Assembly: GCF_016907545.1 (NCBI RefSeq)
Contig: NZ_JAFBCD010000001.1
Location: forward strand, 2,852,001-2,916,000
From: Paenarthrobacter ilicis
GTDB taxonomy: Bacteria; Actinomycetota; Actinomycetes; Actinomycetales; Micrococcaceae
DNA: 64,000 nucleotides
Direction: 5' to 3'
In this document: positions 32,500 to 40,972 of the stretch, piece after piece
Layout of the letters: each line of letters starts with the position of its first letter
Position numbering within the stretch: position 1 is the stretch's first letter
The notes under the pieces: model-generated
What the model saw: only the letters and a program-made list of their open reading frames with translations
Told to the model about the DNA's origin: nothing
The model's database searches: none
Made by a program: the position numbers and the translations under genes

Positions 32500-32748
32500 A
32501 TGGACAAGTTCTTCAACATCGTCAGGGGCTTAGGCCTGAAACGCGGACCACAACGCTGGCTGGGCGGTGTCTGCGGAGGCATAGCGGCCAAGCTTAACGT
32601 CGATGTGGCTTATGTACGGGTGGGTTTCCTGCTTTTCTGCCTTTTGCCGGGACCCGCTGCTGTGGTCTACATCCTGGGTTGGCTGATCCTGCCTGACCAA
32701 AACAACAAGGTTGCCCTGGAATCGTTCATGAGCCGCCGGTCCCAGTGA
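32500..32748 (+). CDS. Stand-alone PspC-domain protein
   Basis: An 82-residue protein that is essentially one PspC domain: RGPQRWLGGVCGGIAAKLNV, then a long membrane helix and YILGWLILPDQ. It starts at the ATG after AAGGAAG; a longer upstream frame lacks a ribosome-binding site. It is the third PspC domain in 4 kb, closing the operon before a terminator. Confidence 0.85.
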   Translation: MDKFFNIVRGLGLKRGPQRWLGGVCGGIAAKLNVDVAYVRVGFLLFCLLPGPAAVVYILGWLILPDQNNKVALESFMSRRSQ

Positions 32749-32766
32749 CCCAGTGCCACATCTGAT

Positions 32767-32801
32767 GCCCCTGCCCTTTCGGCAGGGGCGTCAACTTTTT
32801 T
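32767..32801 (+). terminator. Terminator after the PspC operon
   Basis: GCCCCTGCC-ctttc-GGCAGGGGC, a perfect 9-bp stem followed by gtcaacTTTTTT, 18 bp after the last PspC stop codon. Confidence 0.88.
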
Positions 32802-32835
32802 AACGGGCATGTTTCCGACGACGCACAACCGGGTT

Positions 32836-32879
32836 AAATAGTCACTATTTGTGTCCCACCCCACATGCCTGTCTACAAT
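32836..32879 (+). promoter_or_regulatory. Candidate pfkA promoter with palindromic operator
   Basis: A -10 element TACAAT lies 19 bp after a TTGTGT hexamer. Overlapping the upstream edge of this -35 is the perfect inverted repeat AAATAG-tca-CTATTT, a plausible repressor site. The spacer is longer than optimal, so an activator or another -35 cannot be excluded. Confidence 0.4.
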
Positions 32880-32937
32880 CATGGGGAGCTCAGCGTGGCG
32901 CTCGGAACGTATTCCTCCAAGCCATGAGTGAGCAAAC

Positions 32938-33963
32938 ATGAAAATTGGCATTCTGACCAGCGGCGGCGACTGCCCCGGACTCAACGCAGTGATCCGTGGA
33001 GCCGTCCTCAAGGGCATCGCCATCCACGGCCAGGAATTCGTCGGCTTCCGCGACGGCTGGCGCGGTGTGGTGGAGGGCGACATCATCGATATCCCCCGCA
33101 CCATGGTCCGCGGTATCGCCAAGCAGGGCGGCACCATCCTTGGCACCTCCCGCACCAACCCGTTCGAAAACGGTGGCGGGCCGGAAACCATCAAGGCCCA
33201 CATGGACCGCTTGGGCATCGACGCCATCATTGCGATCGGCGGCGAAGGCACCCTGGCGGCAGCCAAACGGCTCACCGACGCCGGTTTGAAGATTGTTGGC
33301 GTCCCCAAGACGGTGGATAACGACCTCGACGCCACCGATTACACCTTCGGCTTCGACACTGCCGTCCAAATTGCCACCGAGGCAATCGACCGTCTGCGGA
33401 CCACCGGCGAATCGCACCACCGCTGCATGATCGCCGAAGTCATGGGCCGGCACGTCGGCTGGATTGCCCTCCACTCCGGTATGGCCTCCGGCGCCCACGC
33501 CATCCTGATCCCGGAACAAAAGGTCAGCATCGAGGAAATCACTGAGTGGGTCCGCGAAGCCCACGACCGCGGCCGTGCACCGTTGGTAGTAGTGGCCGAA
33601 GGATTCGTTCCGGAGCACATGGAATCGCCGCACTCCGAGCGCGGACTGGACACCTTTGGGCGTCCCCGCCTCGGTGGTATCGCCGACCAGTTGGCCCCGG
33701 AGATCGAGGCCCGCACCGGCATCGAAACACGTGCCACCATTCTGGGACACATCCAGCGCGGCGGCGTTCCCACCGCTTTTGACCGCGTCCTCGCCACCCG
33801 CCTGGGCATGGCTGCCATCGACTCCGTGGTGGACGGACGATGGGGCACCATGGTTGCGCTCAAGGGCACGGACATTTCCCACGTGGGCTTCGAGGAAGCG
33901 CTGGGCAAGCTGAAGACGGTCCCGCAGCACCGCTACGACGAAGCGTCAGTGCTGTTCGGTTAG
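32938..33963 (+). CDS. pfkA: 6-phosphofructokinase
   Basis: A 341-residue phosphofructokinase, the committing step of glycolysis. The phosphate-loop motif TSGGDCPGLNAVIRG, the substrate motif PKTVDNDL and MGRHVGW are present. The nucleotide motif is GGEGTL with Gly in the position that favours ATP over pyrophosphate. The ATG lies in ACATGA: a five-codon reading frame beginning 14 bp earlier (ATG AGT GAG CAA ACA TGA) ends across it, so a leader peptide coupling is possible. The ribosome-binding site is weak. Confidence 0.95.
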   Translation: MKIGILTSGGDCPGLNAVIRGAVLKGIAIHGQEFVGFRDGWRGVVEGDIIDIPRTMVRGIAKQGGTILGTSRTNPFENGGGPETIKAHMDRLGIDAIIAIGGEGTLAAAKRLTDAGLKIVGVPKTVDNDLDATDYTFGFDTAVQIATEAIDRLRTTGESHHRCMIAEVMGRHVGWIALHSGMASGAHAILIPEQKVSIEEITEWVREAHDRGRAPLVVVAEGFVPEHMESPHSERGLDTFGRPRLGGIADQLAPEIEARTGIETRATILGHIQRGGVPTAFDRVLATRLGMAAIDSVVDGRWGTMVALKGTDISHVGFEEALGKLKTVPQHRYDEASVLFG

Positions 33964-33980
33964 TCGACTAGGCTGGCTAC

Positions 33981-34730
33981 ATGACTCTGGAGCCCACGTC
34001 CGCTGCGATCATCCAGTTGGCGTGGGCCCGCCGTTTGGGGCTCGACGACGACGCTTTCGCCGCCGCAGCCGCCCGGCCAGCCTCGGCCGCGGACACCCCC
34101 GGCGATCCCCGCCTCCGGATTACGCGGGCCGACGACGCCGCCCGCGAAGTTGTCTTCCTGAGGCTCTTCGGGGTCTCAGTGCTGGTGGGGCCGCAATGGG
34201 CCCTGGACGCCGGGGCTGCACTGCCGGACACCGAGCTGGCCCAGCACGTGACGCTCCTGACCCTCACCCGGTCCCACGGAGGCCACGGGCTGGGGTCCTC
34301 GGCATTGTTCTTTGCCGACGACCTCCCGCTGCAGCAGCCGTCCGACGATTTGATGGTGTCCCACGGGAACCCCGAAGCAATCCTCCTGGAAGGCCTGTGC
34401 CCCCCGGATGATGTCAACGAGGTGGGGCTGCAGGGCCGTGGGCACCGCTTCACAGTGATGCATCCGGATGAGGAGCAGCCCACCCCCGTGGCCTGCGGAG
34501 CATACTCCGAGTCGGAAGGAATCCTGGCTGACCTGGGAGTCCTGGTGGCCCCGCAATGGCGACGGCGCGGACTGGGAACCCTCGCGGCCTCCATCGCCGC
34601 CCATGAAGCCTTGGCATCCGGCCTGACACTGCAATGGAAAGCCGACGTCAGCAATACAGGGGCACTCGCGATGGCCCGCCACATGGGTTTCGCCACGGGC
34701 GGGCTTCACGCGAGCGTTCGCCTCGGCTGA
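33981..34730 (+). CDS. GNAT acetyltransferase
   Basis: A 249-residue protein whose C-terminal half is a GNAT domain (LGVLVAPQWRRRGLGTLAAS as the acetyl-CoA loop, then WKADVSNTGALAMARHMGF). The N-terminal ~110 residues are Ala- and Asp-rich and have no recognised fold. It starts 17 bp after pfkA and may be cotranscribed. Substrate unknown. Confidence 0.8.
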   Translation: MTLEPTSAAIIQLAWARRLGLDDDAFAAAAARPASAADTPGDPRLRITRADDAAREVVFLRLFGVSVLVGPQWALDAGAALPDTELAQHVTLLTLTRSHGGHGLGSSALFFADDLPLQQPSDDLMVSHGNPEAILLEGLCPPDDVNEVGLQGRGHRFTVMHPDEEQPTPVACGAYSESEGILADLGVLVAPQWRRRGLGTLAASIAAHEALASGLTLQWKADVSNTGALAMARHMGFATGGLHASVRLG

Positions 34731-34754
34731 ACTTGCCGGCTTGTTTGAGCGTCC

Positions 34755-36278
34755 TTACTTAGCGGCAGCGTCCACGGCAGGTGCCGCGTCGTCAGCGCCG
34801 GGCTTGTTGCTCCAACCGGCAGCAGACTTGGGCTTGACGAAGAACAGTGCCGCCACGGCCCCCAGCAGAATCGCGCAGGCGGGCAGGAGGATGGACTGGC
34901 TCATCGCCGTCGAGAATCCAGCGTGAAGCGCTTCCGGCAAGGTACCGCTCATGGAAACCTCCCCGGCCGGTGCGCCGGCCGGTGCTGCTGGCAACTCAGC
35001 CGCCAACCGGGACTGGATCAGGGCCGCGATGGCCGCCGAACCCAGCACTGCGCCGATCTGGCGGGTGGTGTTGAAGACGCCCGAACCAGCACCGGCCTGC
35101 CGGGGATCAAGGTTGCGGGTGGTGGCGTTGGACACCGGACCCCACATGAAGGCGTTGGCAACGCCTTGCAGCGCGGACGGGAGCAGGAACATCCAGATGG
35201 GTGTGTCCGGACCCAGCAGCGAAGCTGTCCAGAAGAGTGCCACAGAAAGGCAGACCAGCCCGAAGGTAGCGAACCAGCGCGGGTTGGCGCGGTCGATCAT
35301 CTTGCCCACCACCGGCGCGAGGGCGCCGGAGATCACGGCCATGGGAATCATGAGCAGTGCCGACTGGGTGGGGGTCAGGCCGCGCACGGTCTGGTAGTAG
35401 AAAATGGTGGGCAGCGGGAAAGCCGTGACCGTGAAGCCCACAGCCACAATGGTGGTGTTGCCCAGGGAGAAGTTGCGGTCCTTGAACAGGCCAAGGGGCA
35501 GCAACGGCTCGCCACCGCGGCGCTCCAGCATCCACTGCCACGCGACGAAGAGCACCAGGACCACCAGCCCGGTGATGATGAGCCCCCACACTGAAATGAA
35601 GTTGTTGACCATTCCCCACTTGTAGGTCTGGCCTTCCTGGATGCCGAAGACCAGGAGGAACATCCCTGCTGCGGACAACAGGACGCCCAGGATGTCGAAG
35701 GAGTGGGTGTGGGTGGTCAGCTTGGGCACGAACCGGGTGACCAGGATGAAGGCCACCAAACCGATGGGAACGTTGACAAAGAAGATCCATTCCCAGCCGA
35801 GGCTGTCCACCAGGACGCCGCCCAGGATAGGGCCAATCAGCACTGCCATGCCGGCTGTGGCGCCCCACAGGCCCATGGCTGCACCGCGGCGGTCCGGCGG
35901 GAAGATGCGGGTGATCACGGCCATGGTCTGGGGCGTCATCATGGCAGCACCCAGGCCCTGCAACACGCGGGCCGCAATCAGCATGGTGATGTCACCGGAG
36001 AGTCCACACCACAGGGATGCGAGGGTGAAGACCACCAGACCAATCAAATACAGGTTCTTGGGACCGAACCGGTCACCCAGGCGGCCGGTGATCAGCAGGG
36101 GAACCGCATAGGCCAGCAGATAGGCGCTGGTAACCCAGATGACGGCGTTGATGTCGGTATTCAGGCCCTCCATGATGCGGGGATTGGCCACCGAGACAAT
36201 GGTGGTGTCGATGAGGATCATGAAGAACCCCACCACAAGTGACCACAGCGCTGGCCATGGCTTAGCTACGTTTTCCAA
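34755..36278 (-). CDS. DHA2-family MFS multidrug exporter
   Basis: A 507-residue protein from a TTG start preceded by AAAGGAA; an ATG 17 codons earlier would overlap the repressor gene by 68 bp and is less likely. It has the 14-span layout of the EmrB/QacA branch, with the motif-C-like GATAGMAVLIGPILGGVLVD and motif A GRLGDRFGPKNLY. It exports hydrophobic compounds by proton antiport. Transcribed together with the PadR repressor upstream. Confidence 0.88.
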   Translation of the reverse strand: MENVAKPWPALWSLVVGFFMILIDTTIVSVANPRIMEGLNTDINAVIWVTSAYLLAYAVPLLITGRLGDRFGPKNLYLIGLVVFTLASLWCGLSGDITMLIAARVLQGLGAAMMTPQTMAVITRIFPPDRRGAAMGLWGATAGMAVLIGPILGGVLVDSLGWEWIFFVNVPIGLVAFILVTRFVPKLTTHTHSFDILGVLLSAAGMFLLVFGIQEGQTYKWGMVNNFISVWGLIITGLVVLVLFVAWQWMLERRGGEPLLPLGLFKDRNFSLGNTTIVAVGFTVTAFPLPTIFYYQTVRGLTPTQSALLMIPMAVISGALAPVVGKMIDRANPRWFATFGLVCLSVALFWTASLLGPDTPIWMFLLPSALQGVANAFMWGPVSNATTRNLDPRQAGAGSGVFNTTRQIGAVLGSAAIAALIQSRLAAELPAAPAGAPAGEVSMSGTLPEALHAGFSTAMSQSILLPACAILLGAVAALFFVKPKSAAGWSNKPGADDAAPAVDAAAK

Positions 36279-36891
36279 GGGATTCCTTTGGTTCGTGTGA
36301 AATGTCGGTGGGAGTTGGCCGGGGTTCATCCCAGGGCAGTTGCCCGCTCTCCAACTCCGTAAGGAGCTCGCGGATCCACGCGATCTCCGTTCGGCGCATG
36401 GCCTGTTGATAAGTGATGTCGATCCAATATTTGCGCTGCAGGCCCTTGGCCGTCACGATCCCCTCTGCCCGGACCAGGAAGTCAAGGTCAGCCGCGAGTG
36501 CCACCAGGCGTTCCTCCAACAGCCCTGTGACCACAGGGGCCGGCAGATGGTGGGCCTCCGCGATGGCGTGGGGAAACGCAGGGTACTCGTTGACCGGCGT
36601 GGACAGCATGTGCTGAAGGCGCGCATCCAGGGCGTCATGGCCGGCGTGGGTAATCCGGTAAGTGGTGCGCTCCGGACGGTTGCCTTCGCGCTCCGTCCCC
36701 GTGGCCTCCACCAAGCCGTTGTCCTCAAGGCGTCCCACCGAGTGGTAGAGCGTCCCGGGACGCACTTTCACCAAGCGGTCTTCATGCCGCGCCATGAGCA
36801 GTTGGTACATCTCGTAGGGATGCATGGGCCCCTCGGCCAAGAGTGACAAAGCTGCGACACCCAGTGGCGTCAACTCTGCGGTTTTTGGCAC
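36262..36891 (-). CDS. PadR-family transcriptional repressor
   Basis: A 209-residue PadR regulator. The winged helix (LGVAALSLLAEGPMHPYEMY, wing at VRPGTLYHSVGRLEDNGLVE) is followed by a C-terminal helical dimerisation domain of the Vir_act_alpha_C type. It overlaps the exporter gene it probably controls. The palindrome just upstream of its start suggests autoregulation. Ligand unknown; phenolic or drug-like effectors are usual in the family. Confidence 0.92.
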   Translation of the reverse strand: MPKTAELTPLGVAALSLLAEGPMHPYEMYQLLMARHEDRLVKVRPGTLYHSVGRLEDNGLVEATGTEREGNRPERTTYRITHAGHDALDARLQHMLSTPVNEYPAFPHAIAEAHHLPAPVVTGLLEERLVALAADLDFLVRAEGIVTAKGLQRKYWIDITYQQAMRRTEIAWIRELLTELESGQLPWDEPRPTPTDISHEPKESLGKRS

Positions 36892-36910
36892 AACGGGCCC
36901 CTTCCTCGCA

Positions 36911-36944
36911 CATATTCCAAAACAAGTATTCCACGTGGAATATT
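36911..36944 (-). promoter_or_regulatory. Candidate PadR operator
   Basis: A perfect 16-bp palindrome TATTCCACGTGGAATA begins 36 bp before the PadR start codon, with a second half-site TATTCC 15 bp away. The ATTCC/GGAAT arms are a plausible binding site for a winged-helix dimer. Confidence 0.6.
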
Positions 36945-36956
36945 AGGGCGCAAGAA

Positions 36957-36983
36957 AGCCCGGCCGCCGTGGACGGCCGGGCT
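36957..36983 (-). terminator. Terminator after the ankyrin gene
   Basis: AGCCCGGCCG-ccgtgga-CGGCCGGGCT, a perfect 10-bp stem with partly paired flanks, followed on the minus strand by ttcttg, 11 bp beyond the ankyrin stop. Confidence 0.75.
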
Positions 36984-36993
36984 CTTTGCGTGG

Positions 36994-37401
36994 TTATCCG
37001 AGCAGTGCGAGGATCTCGGACCGCGCGAACATCGCGGCAGCCTCGCGGGCGGTGGGCGTACCGGCGTCGGGATCCGCTCCGGCATCAATCAGCACCCGCG
37101 CAACAGCCGTGTAGCCCTTGAACACAGCGCCGGCCAGCGGCGTCTGCCCGCGGTCATTGGCCGAGTTCACGTCGGCTCCGTGGTGGGCCAGCAGTTGCAC
37201 TGCCTCGTCGTGTCCGTGGTAGGCGGCCAGCATCAGGAGTGAATCTCCGGATGCGTTGGTCAGGTTGGCGGGCGCCCCGGCTCCGAGGTAAGCCCGCAAC
37301 AGTTCGGCATTGCCTTCGCGGGCGGCATCGAACAGCGCATGGGCAAGGGCCAATGCTTCGTCGTCGGCCCCTGAACCGGTGGGAGCTGCGGCATGGGTCA
37401 T
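36994..37401 (-). CDS. Ankyrin-repeat protein
   Basis: A 135-residue protein built almost wholly of about three ankyrin repeats (SGDSLLMLAAYHGHDEAVQL, RGQTPLAGAVFKGYTAVARV). No enzymatic domain, so a protein-binding role is likely. Its start overlaps the stop of ygfZ by ATGA, so it is translationally coupled to it. Confidence 0.85.
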   Translation of the reverse strand: MTHAAAPTGSGADDEALALAHALFDAAREGNAELLRAYLGAGAPANLTNASGDSLLMLAAYHGHDEAVQLLAHHGADVNSANDRGQTPLAGAVFKGYTAVARVLIDAGADPDAGTPTAREAAAMFARSEILALLG

Positions 37402-38483
37402 CGGTGGGGTCCCTTCAGGAATCCGGTTTGTCGCCCGACTACCTGGCCGGCGTCGGGGGCGACGATCACTTCCTGGGCTGCCACGTAAGGCTCCTCGCCA
37501 TCCATCACGGTGAGGTTGTCCTCAGCCGAAACAGAACGTTTGATGACGGCCAAAGCCACGGGGCCCATCTCGAAGTGCTGCGCCACGGATGTCAGCGTAC
37601 CCACCTTGCGTTCTCCGGCAAATACAACACTGCCCACGGCCGGCAGGGTGTGCTGGGAGCCGTCAAGCTGCAGGAACACCAGCCTGCGCGGGGGGTGCCC
37701 CAGGTTGTGGACACGGGCTATGGTTTCCTGCCCCTTATAGCAGCCCTTGTTCAGGTGGACGGAGGTCCTGAGCAGGTCCAGCTCGTGGGGAATGGTCTTC
37801 TCGTCGGTCTCCGCACCCAAGCGGGGGCGCCATGCAGCAATGCGCAAGGCTTCCGCGGCCATGGCCCCGGCCAGCGGCAACCCTTCCACCGCTGCCTCCA
37901 AGTCAGCTGCCGGAACAAGGTACTCGAACCAGGGCCGTTCCCGGCCGGGGTGGGATTCCTCCGGAACAATGCTGTAGGCGTAGCCACCGGGGGCCACCTG
38001 GGGCCAAGGATCTTCCCAGACCAGCGCCGTGGCCAACGACTCAACGGGCTTGGTGGACCCCACCACGGCCCACTGGTCCGAGACGTCGTTGATGTCCACG
38101 CGGAGCATGAACTTCATCTTGTTCAGCCACTCGGACAACGGGGCTGCCTCGGCGGCCTCCACCAGCAGCCAGGTTGTCTCACCATCGTCGATGACGCGGG
38201 CGTCGAATTCGATCCGGCCCTGGACGCTGAGCAGCAGCAACTCGCTGGCCGTTCCCGGCTGGAGGTTGGTGAGCTGCTGCGAGGACAGGGTGTTAAGCCA
38301 GCTCAGCCGGTCCGGCCCGGACACCGTCACCACACCGCGGAAGGAAAGATCGACGACGGCGGTCCCGTTGGCCAGGGCGCGCTGCTCCCGCAGGGGCTCG
38401 CCGTAGTGTGCCGCAACTCCGGCGTCCAGTCCGACGTCTTCGACCGCGCCAGGACGCGACAACAGAGGGCTTGTGTAAGTCAT
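37398..38483 (-). CDS. ygfZ: YgfZ/GcvT-like folate-binding protein
   Basis: A 361-residue protein of the YgfZ family, which uses tetrahydrofolate in the repair or maturation of some iron-sulfur enzymes. The family signature K-G-C-Y-x-G-Q-E is present (NKGCYKGQETIAR). The start MTYTSPLLSRPG leaves 22 bp to the preceding gene; a start 15 codons earlier would overlap it. Confidence 0.88.
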   Translation of the reverse strand: MTYTSPLLSRPGAVEDVGLDAGVAAHYGEPLREQRALANGTAVVDLSFRGVVTVSGPDRLSWLNTLSSQQLTNLQPGTASELLLLSVQGRIEFDARVIDDGETTWLLVEAAEAAPLSEWLNKMKFMLRVDINDVSDQWAVVGSTKPVESLATALVWEDPWPQVAPGGYAYSIVPEESHPGRERPWFEYLVPAADLEAAVEGLPLAGAMAAEALRIAAWRPRLGAETDEKTIPHELDLLRTSVHLNKGCYKGQETIARVHNLGHPPRRLVFLQLDGSQHTLPAVGSVVFAGERKVGTLTSVAQHFEMGPVALAVIKRSVSAEDNLTVMDGEEPYVAAQEVIVAPDAGQVVGRQTGFLKGPHR

Positions 38484-38505
38484 ATGTAGTAGAAGTCCTT
38501 GCGGT

Positions 38506-39228
38506 TCAGCGGTATTCCGGATTTTCAAAATCGAAGCGGGTCCCTGACTTCCATTCCTCCGGGAGGTTGCCGTAGGCGGGGATGCCGCCGGCGTCCCGCA
38601 GGATCTTCGCCAGGTGGAGGAGGTTCCAGGTCATGAACGTGGCGTTCCTGTTGGTGAAGTCACTTTCAGGTCCGCCCGATCCTTCATCCAAGTAGCTTGG
38701 GCCAGGCCCCACGGGGCCGATCCACCCGGCGTCGGCCTGGGGAGGGATGGTGAAACCGACGTGCTGGAGGCTGTAGAGCACGTTCATGGAACAGTGCTTA
38801 ATGCCATCTTCATTGCCAGTGATCAGGCAGCCGCCCACTTTGGGATAGAACGCCCATTGGCCCTGCTGGTTGAGTTCCCCGGAGTGCGCGTAGAGCCGCT
38901 CAATCAGCTTCTTGGTCTGGGACGAATTGTCACCGAGCCAGATGGGCCCGGCCACCACAACGATGTCCGCTTCCTTCACCGCAGGGTAGAGTTCCGGCCA
39001 TTCGTCGCTTTTCCAGCCGTGCTGGCGCATATCGGGGTACACACCACTGGCGATGTCATGGTCCACGGTACGGATAAGGCGCGTCTCCACGCCCTGCTTC
39101 TCCATGATGCCGCGGCTGATGTTGATGAGGCCGTCGGTGTTGCTCACCTGCGGTGAGGGCTTGAGCGTGCCGTTGAAGAACACGGCCTTCAAACCCTCGT
39201 AGCCACTCGGCTTGAGGGTGGTATCCAC
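38506..39228 (-). CDS. Flavodoxin-family NAD(P)H-dependent reductase
   Basis: A 240-residue flavodoxin-like fold: FFNGTLKPSPQVSNTDGL is the FMN phosphate loop and VVVAGPIWLGDNSSQTKK the isoalloxazine-binding loop. It probably reduces a quinone or another acceptor with FMN. Located between ygfZ and the nitrobindin-like gene on the same strand. Confidence 0.8.
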   Translation of the reverse strand: MDTTLKPSGYEGLKAVFFNGTLKPSPQVSNTDGLINISRGIMEKQGVETRLIRTVDHDIASGVYPDMRQHGWKSDEWPELYPAVKEADIVVVAGPIWLGDNSSQTKKLIERLYAHSGELNQQGQWAFYPKVGGCLITGNEDGIKHCSMNVLYSLQHVGFTIPPQADAGWIGPVGPGPSYLDEGSGGPESDFTNRNATFMTWNLLHLAKILRDAGGIPAYGNLPEEWKSGTRFDFENPEYR

Positions 39229-39321
39229 TTTCTGCTCCTTCTGCTTGGCTGCTGGTGCTGCGTTGCGGAACGTTCAGTGAGACCGGAAGGGAGAACTGGC
39301 CCGGGTCAGGAAACCTGCCGG

Positions 39322-39921
39322 TCAGGGAACCCTGTTGAGGAACGCGGAGGCGTGCGCTTCCAGCGACTTGCCGCTGGCTGCCACATCCCAGCGCCACAGA
39401 AGATTGCCATCCACCAGCCCGAAGATGCGTGTGGCTGCGGTGTACTCCTTGGAGTGGCTGCCCCGCATCACCATGTCAGTACTGAGCTGGATCTGGGGAC
39501 CCTTGATCTGGCCGTAGTAGAGCTCGGTGATACCGCCGGGGTGGGCGATCGAGACGGAGATGTCGAAGCCGCCGTCGTCATTGCGGCGCTCTTCCACCTC
39601 ATCGGCCGTCTTCAGGACGGGAACGATGTCCGCCGGGATGAGCCCGGGCCCGCCGTCGCCCTCTTCCAGCTTGCGTTCCAGCGCCCAAAAGCCTGTCTCA
39701 ACGGTCAGCGGGCGCAACTTTGTGCCGGCATCATCGCTAAGCCAGGTTTCTGCCCTGTACTGCAAGTAGGGCAGCCCGTTATGGGTGAAGGAAACATGCT
39801 GGACAAAGTGCTCCGAATCCTCGTCGCCGCTGCCCAGCCGTCCGCGTCCTTCCCACTCACCAATGAGCCAGGAAAGGGGAACGAGCTCGGGCGTCAGGTC
39901 TGTAGGGATCTCAATAGGCAC
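39322..39921 (-). CDS. Nitrobindin-like (FABP-family) heme protein
   Basis: A 199-residue beta-barrel of the THAP4/nitrobindin type. The N-terminal family motif GxWxGxG is at GEWEGRG (G21-G27) and H190 near the C-terminus fits the proximal heme ligand. Such proteins bind ferric heme and NO or isomerise peroxynitrite. The order of this gene near glnR and mshD is also found in mycobacteria, to my knowledge. Confidence 0.85.
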   Translation of the reverse strand: MPIEIPTDLTPELVPLSWLIGEWEGRGRLGSGDEDSEHFVQHVSFTHNGLPYLQYRAETWLSDDAGTKLRPLTVETGFWALERKLEEGDGGPGLIPADIVPVLKTADEVEERRNDDGGFDISVSIAHPGGITELYYGQIKGPQIQLSTDMVMRGSHSKEYTAATRIFGLVDGNLLWRWDVAASGKSLEAHASAFLNRVP

Positions 39922-39957
39922 AACGGCAACCTTGCTTGTACTGCAGAACCGGAAGTC

Positions 39958-40071
39958 CTACTTCTGACCCTGGAAAAGACGGTAAACGACATAGCCGGCA
40001 AACCATGCCATCGCGACACTTGCCAGGCCGAGGAGAACGAGGAAGAAGATTTCAAATGCGAGAACAGACAT
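39958..40071 (-). CDS. 37-residue single-span membrane peptide
   Basis: ATG preceded by AGGATGG. The peptide is one hydrophobic span (AFEIFFLVLLGLASVAMAWF) ending in the basic tail YRLFQGQK. It lies between the nitrobindin-like gene and a membrane protein gene in the same direction, with spacings of 36 and 16 bp. Function unknown; the tight spacing and the clear start support a gene. Confidence 0.65.
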   Translation of the reverse strand: MSVLAFEIFFLVLLGLASVAMAWFAGYVVYRLFQGQK

Positions 40072-40087
40072 GATGCCATCCTAACCG

Positions 40088-40822
40088 TTAGTAGATGAGA
40101 AGTTTGTCGATGAAGTATGCCAGGGCTCCTACAGCCCATACCGGCGCAATCCCCATGCCCAGGGCGGCCGGAATGTTGAGCCGGCCGCGCCGCAATGTGG
40201 TCATCCTGCGGAAGCACACCAGAACAGCTCCCACCACCACGCCCACCAGCGCGGCGGGAAGAACGGCAATGTCCGAGAAAACCAATCCGGCAAGGGGAGC
40301 CATGAGGCCGGCCATCACCACGCCCAGCGGAGCCACGATCCGGTCCGGCCACCTGATGATGCCTGCCGCCAGTGCTGCTGCAGCACTCAGCCCGGCCACC
40401 AGCACCATTTCCCGCACGCCATTGAAACGCATGCTGGCGATCCAGCCGGCTCCCAGGCAATTCAGCAGGACACCGGCACAGCAACCCAGCGTGGATTCGA
40501 GCCGCTGGGCCTGGCCCGTACCCCTGACAAGCTGGACCACAAAGACGGCCATGACGCCCATGGCGATGAAAGCGGGGGTTCCGTCCAGGAATCCCGGAGC
40601 CGGCATGTACGCCGCGGCAACAGCGGAACCGGCTCCGGCGAGTCCAATAACGGCTGCCAGTGTTTTCTTGGCCGGAACTGCCAGGAAATGCGGCCAACCG
40701 ATACCCACGGCTGCCGAGGCGGCTATGCCTGTGCCCACCATGGCTTCCTTGGAAACGAAGGTGCTGGCCACGATGGCTGCGAGCGCCACGAGGCCGAATA
40801 CCCCGATGCTCCAAGACTTCAC
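40088..40822 (-). CDS. Polytopic membrane protein
   Basis: A 244-residue protein begun at GTG (MKSWSIGVFGLVALAA) after GAGGTTGGG; the frame is open 48 codons further upstream but that part is hydrophilic and reaches into the glnR promoter. About seven hydrophobic spans, many Gly/Ala. No family recognised. Divergent from glnR. Confidence 0.75.
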   Translation of the reverse strand: MKSWSIGVFGLVALAAIVASTFVSKEAMVGTGIAASAAVGIGWPHFLAVPAKKTLAAVIGLAGAGSAVAAAYMPAPGFLDGTPAFIAMGVMAVFVVQLVRGTGQAQRLESTLGCCAGVLLNCLGAGWIASMRFNGVREMVLVAGLSAAAALAAGIIRWPDRIVAPLGVVMAGLMAPLAGLVFSDIAVLPAALVGVVVGAVLVCFRRMTTLRRGRLNIPAALGMGIAPVWAVGALAYFIDKLLIY

Positions 40823-40924
40823 TGTGTGCCCAACCTCAATCCGATGTGTCCTAAGACCTCTCGACAATCCTGCCTTAAGCCGGACTAATATGTCGCAATT
40901 CCGGCGTGCGCCCGTCACGAATCC

Positions 40925-40953
40925 CTGACCTGCGGGCCCGCGATGGGTATACT
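40925..40953 (+). promoter_or_regulatory. Candidate glnR promoter
   Basis: CTGACC and TATACT separated by exactly 17 bp, the strongest housekeeping-type promoter seen in the window. It gives a glnR leader of about 125 nt that contains the alternative hairpins listed next. Confidence 0.65.
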
Positions 40954-40972
40954 CAGACTTCAACAACGCACT

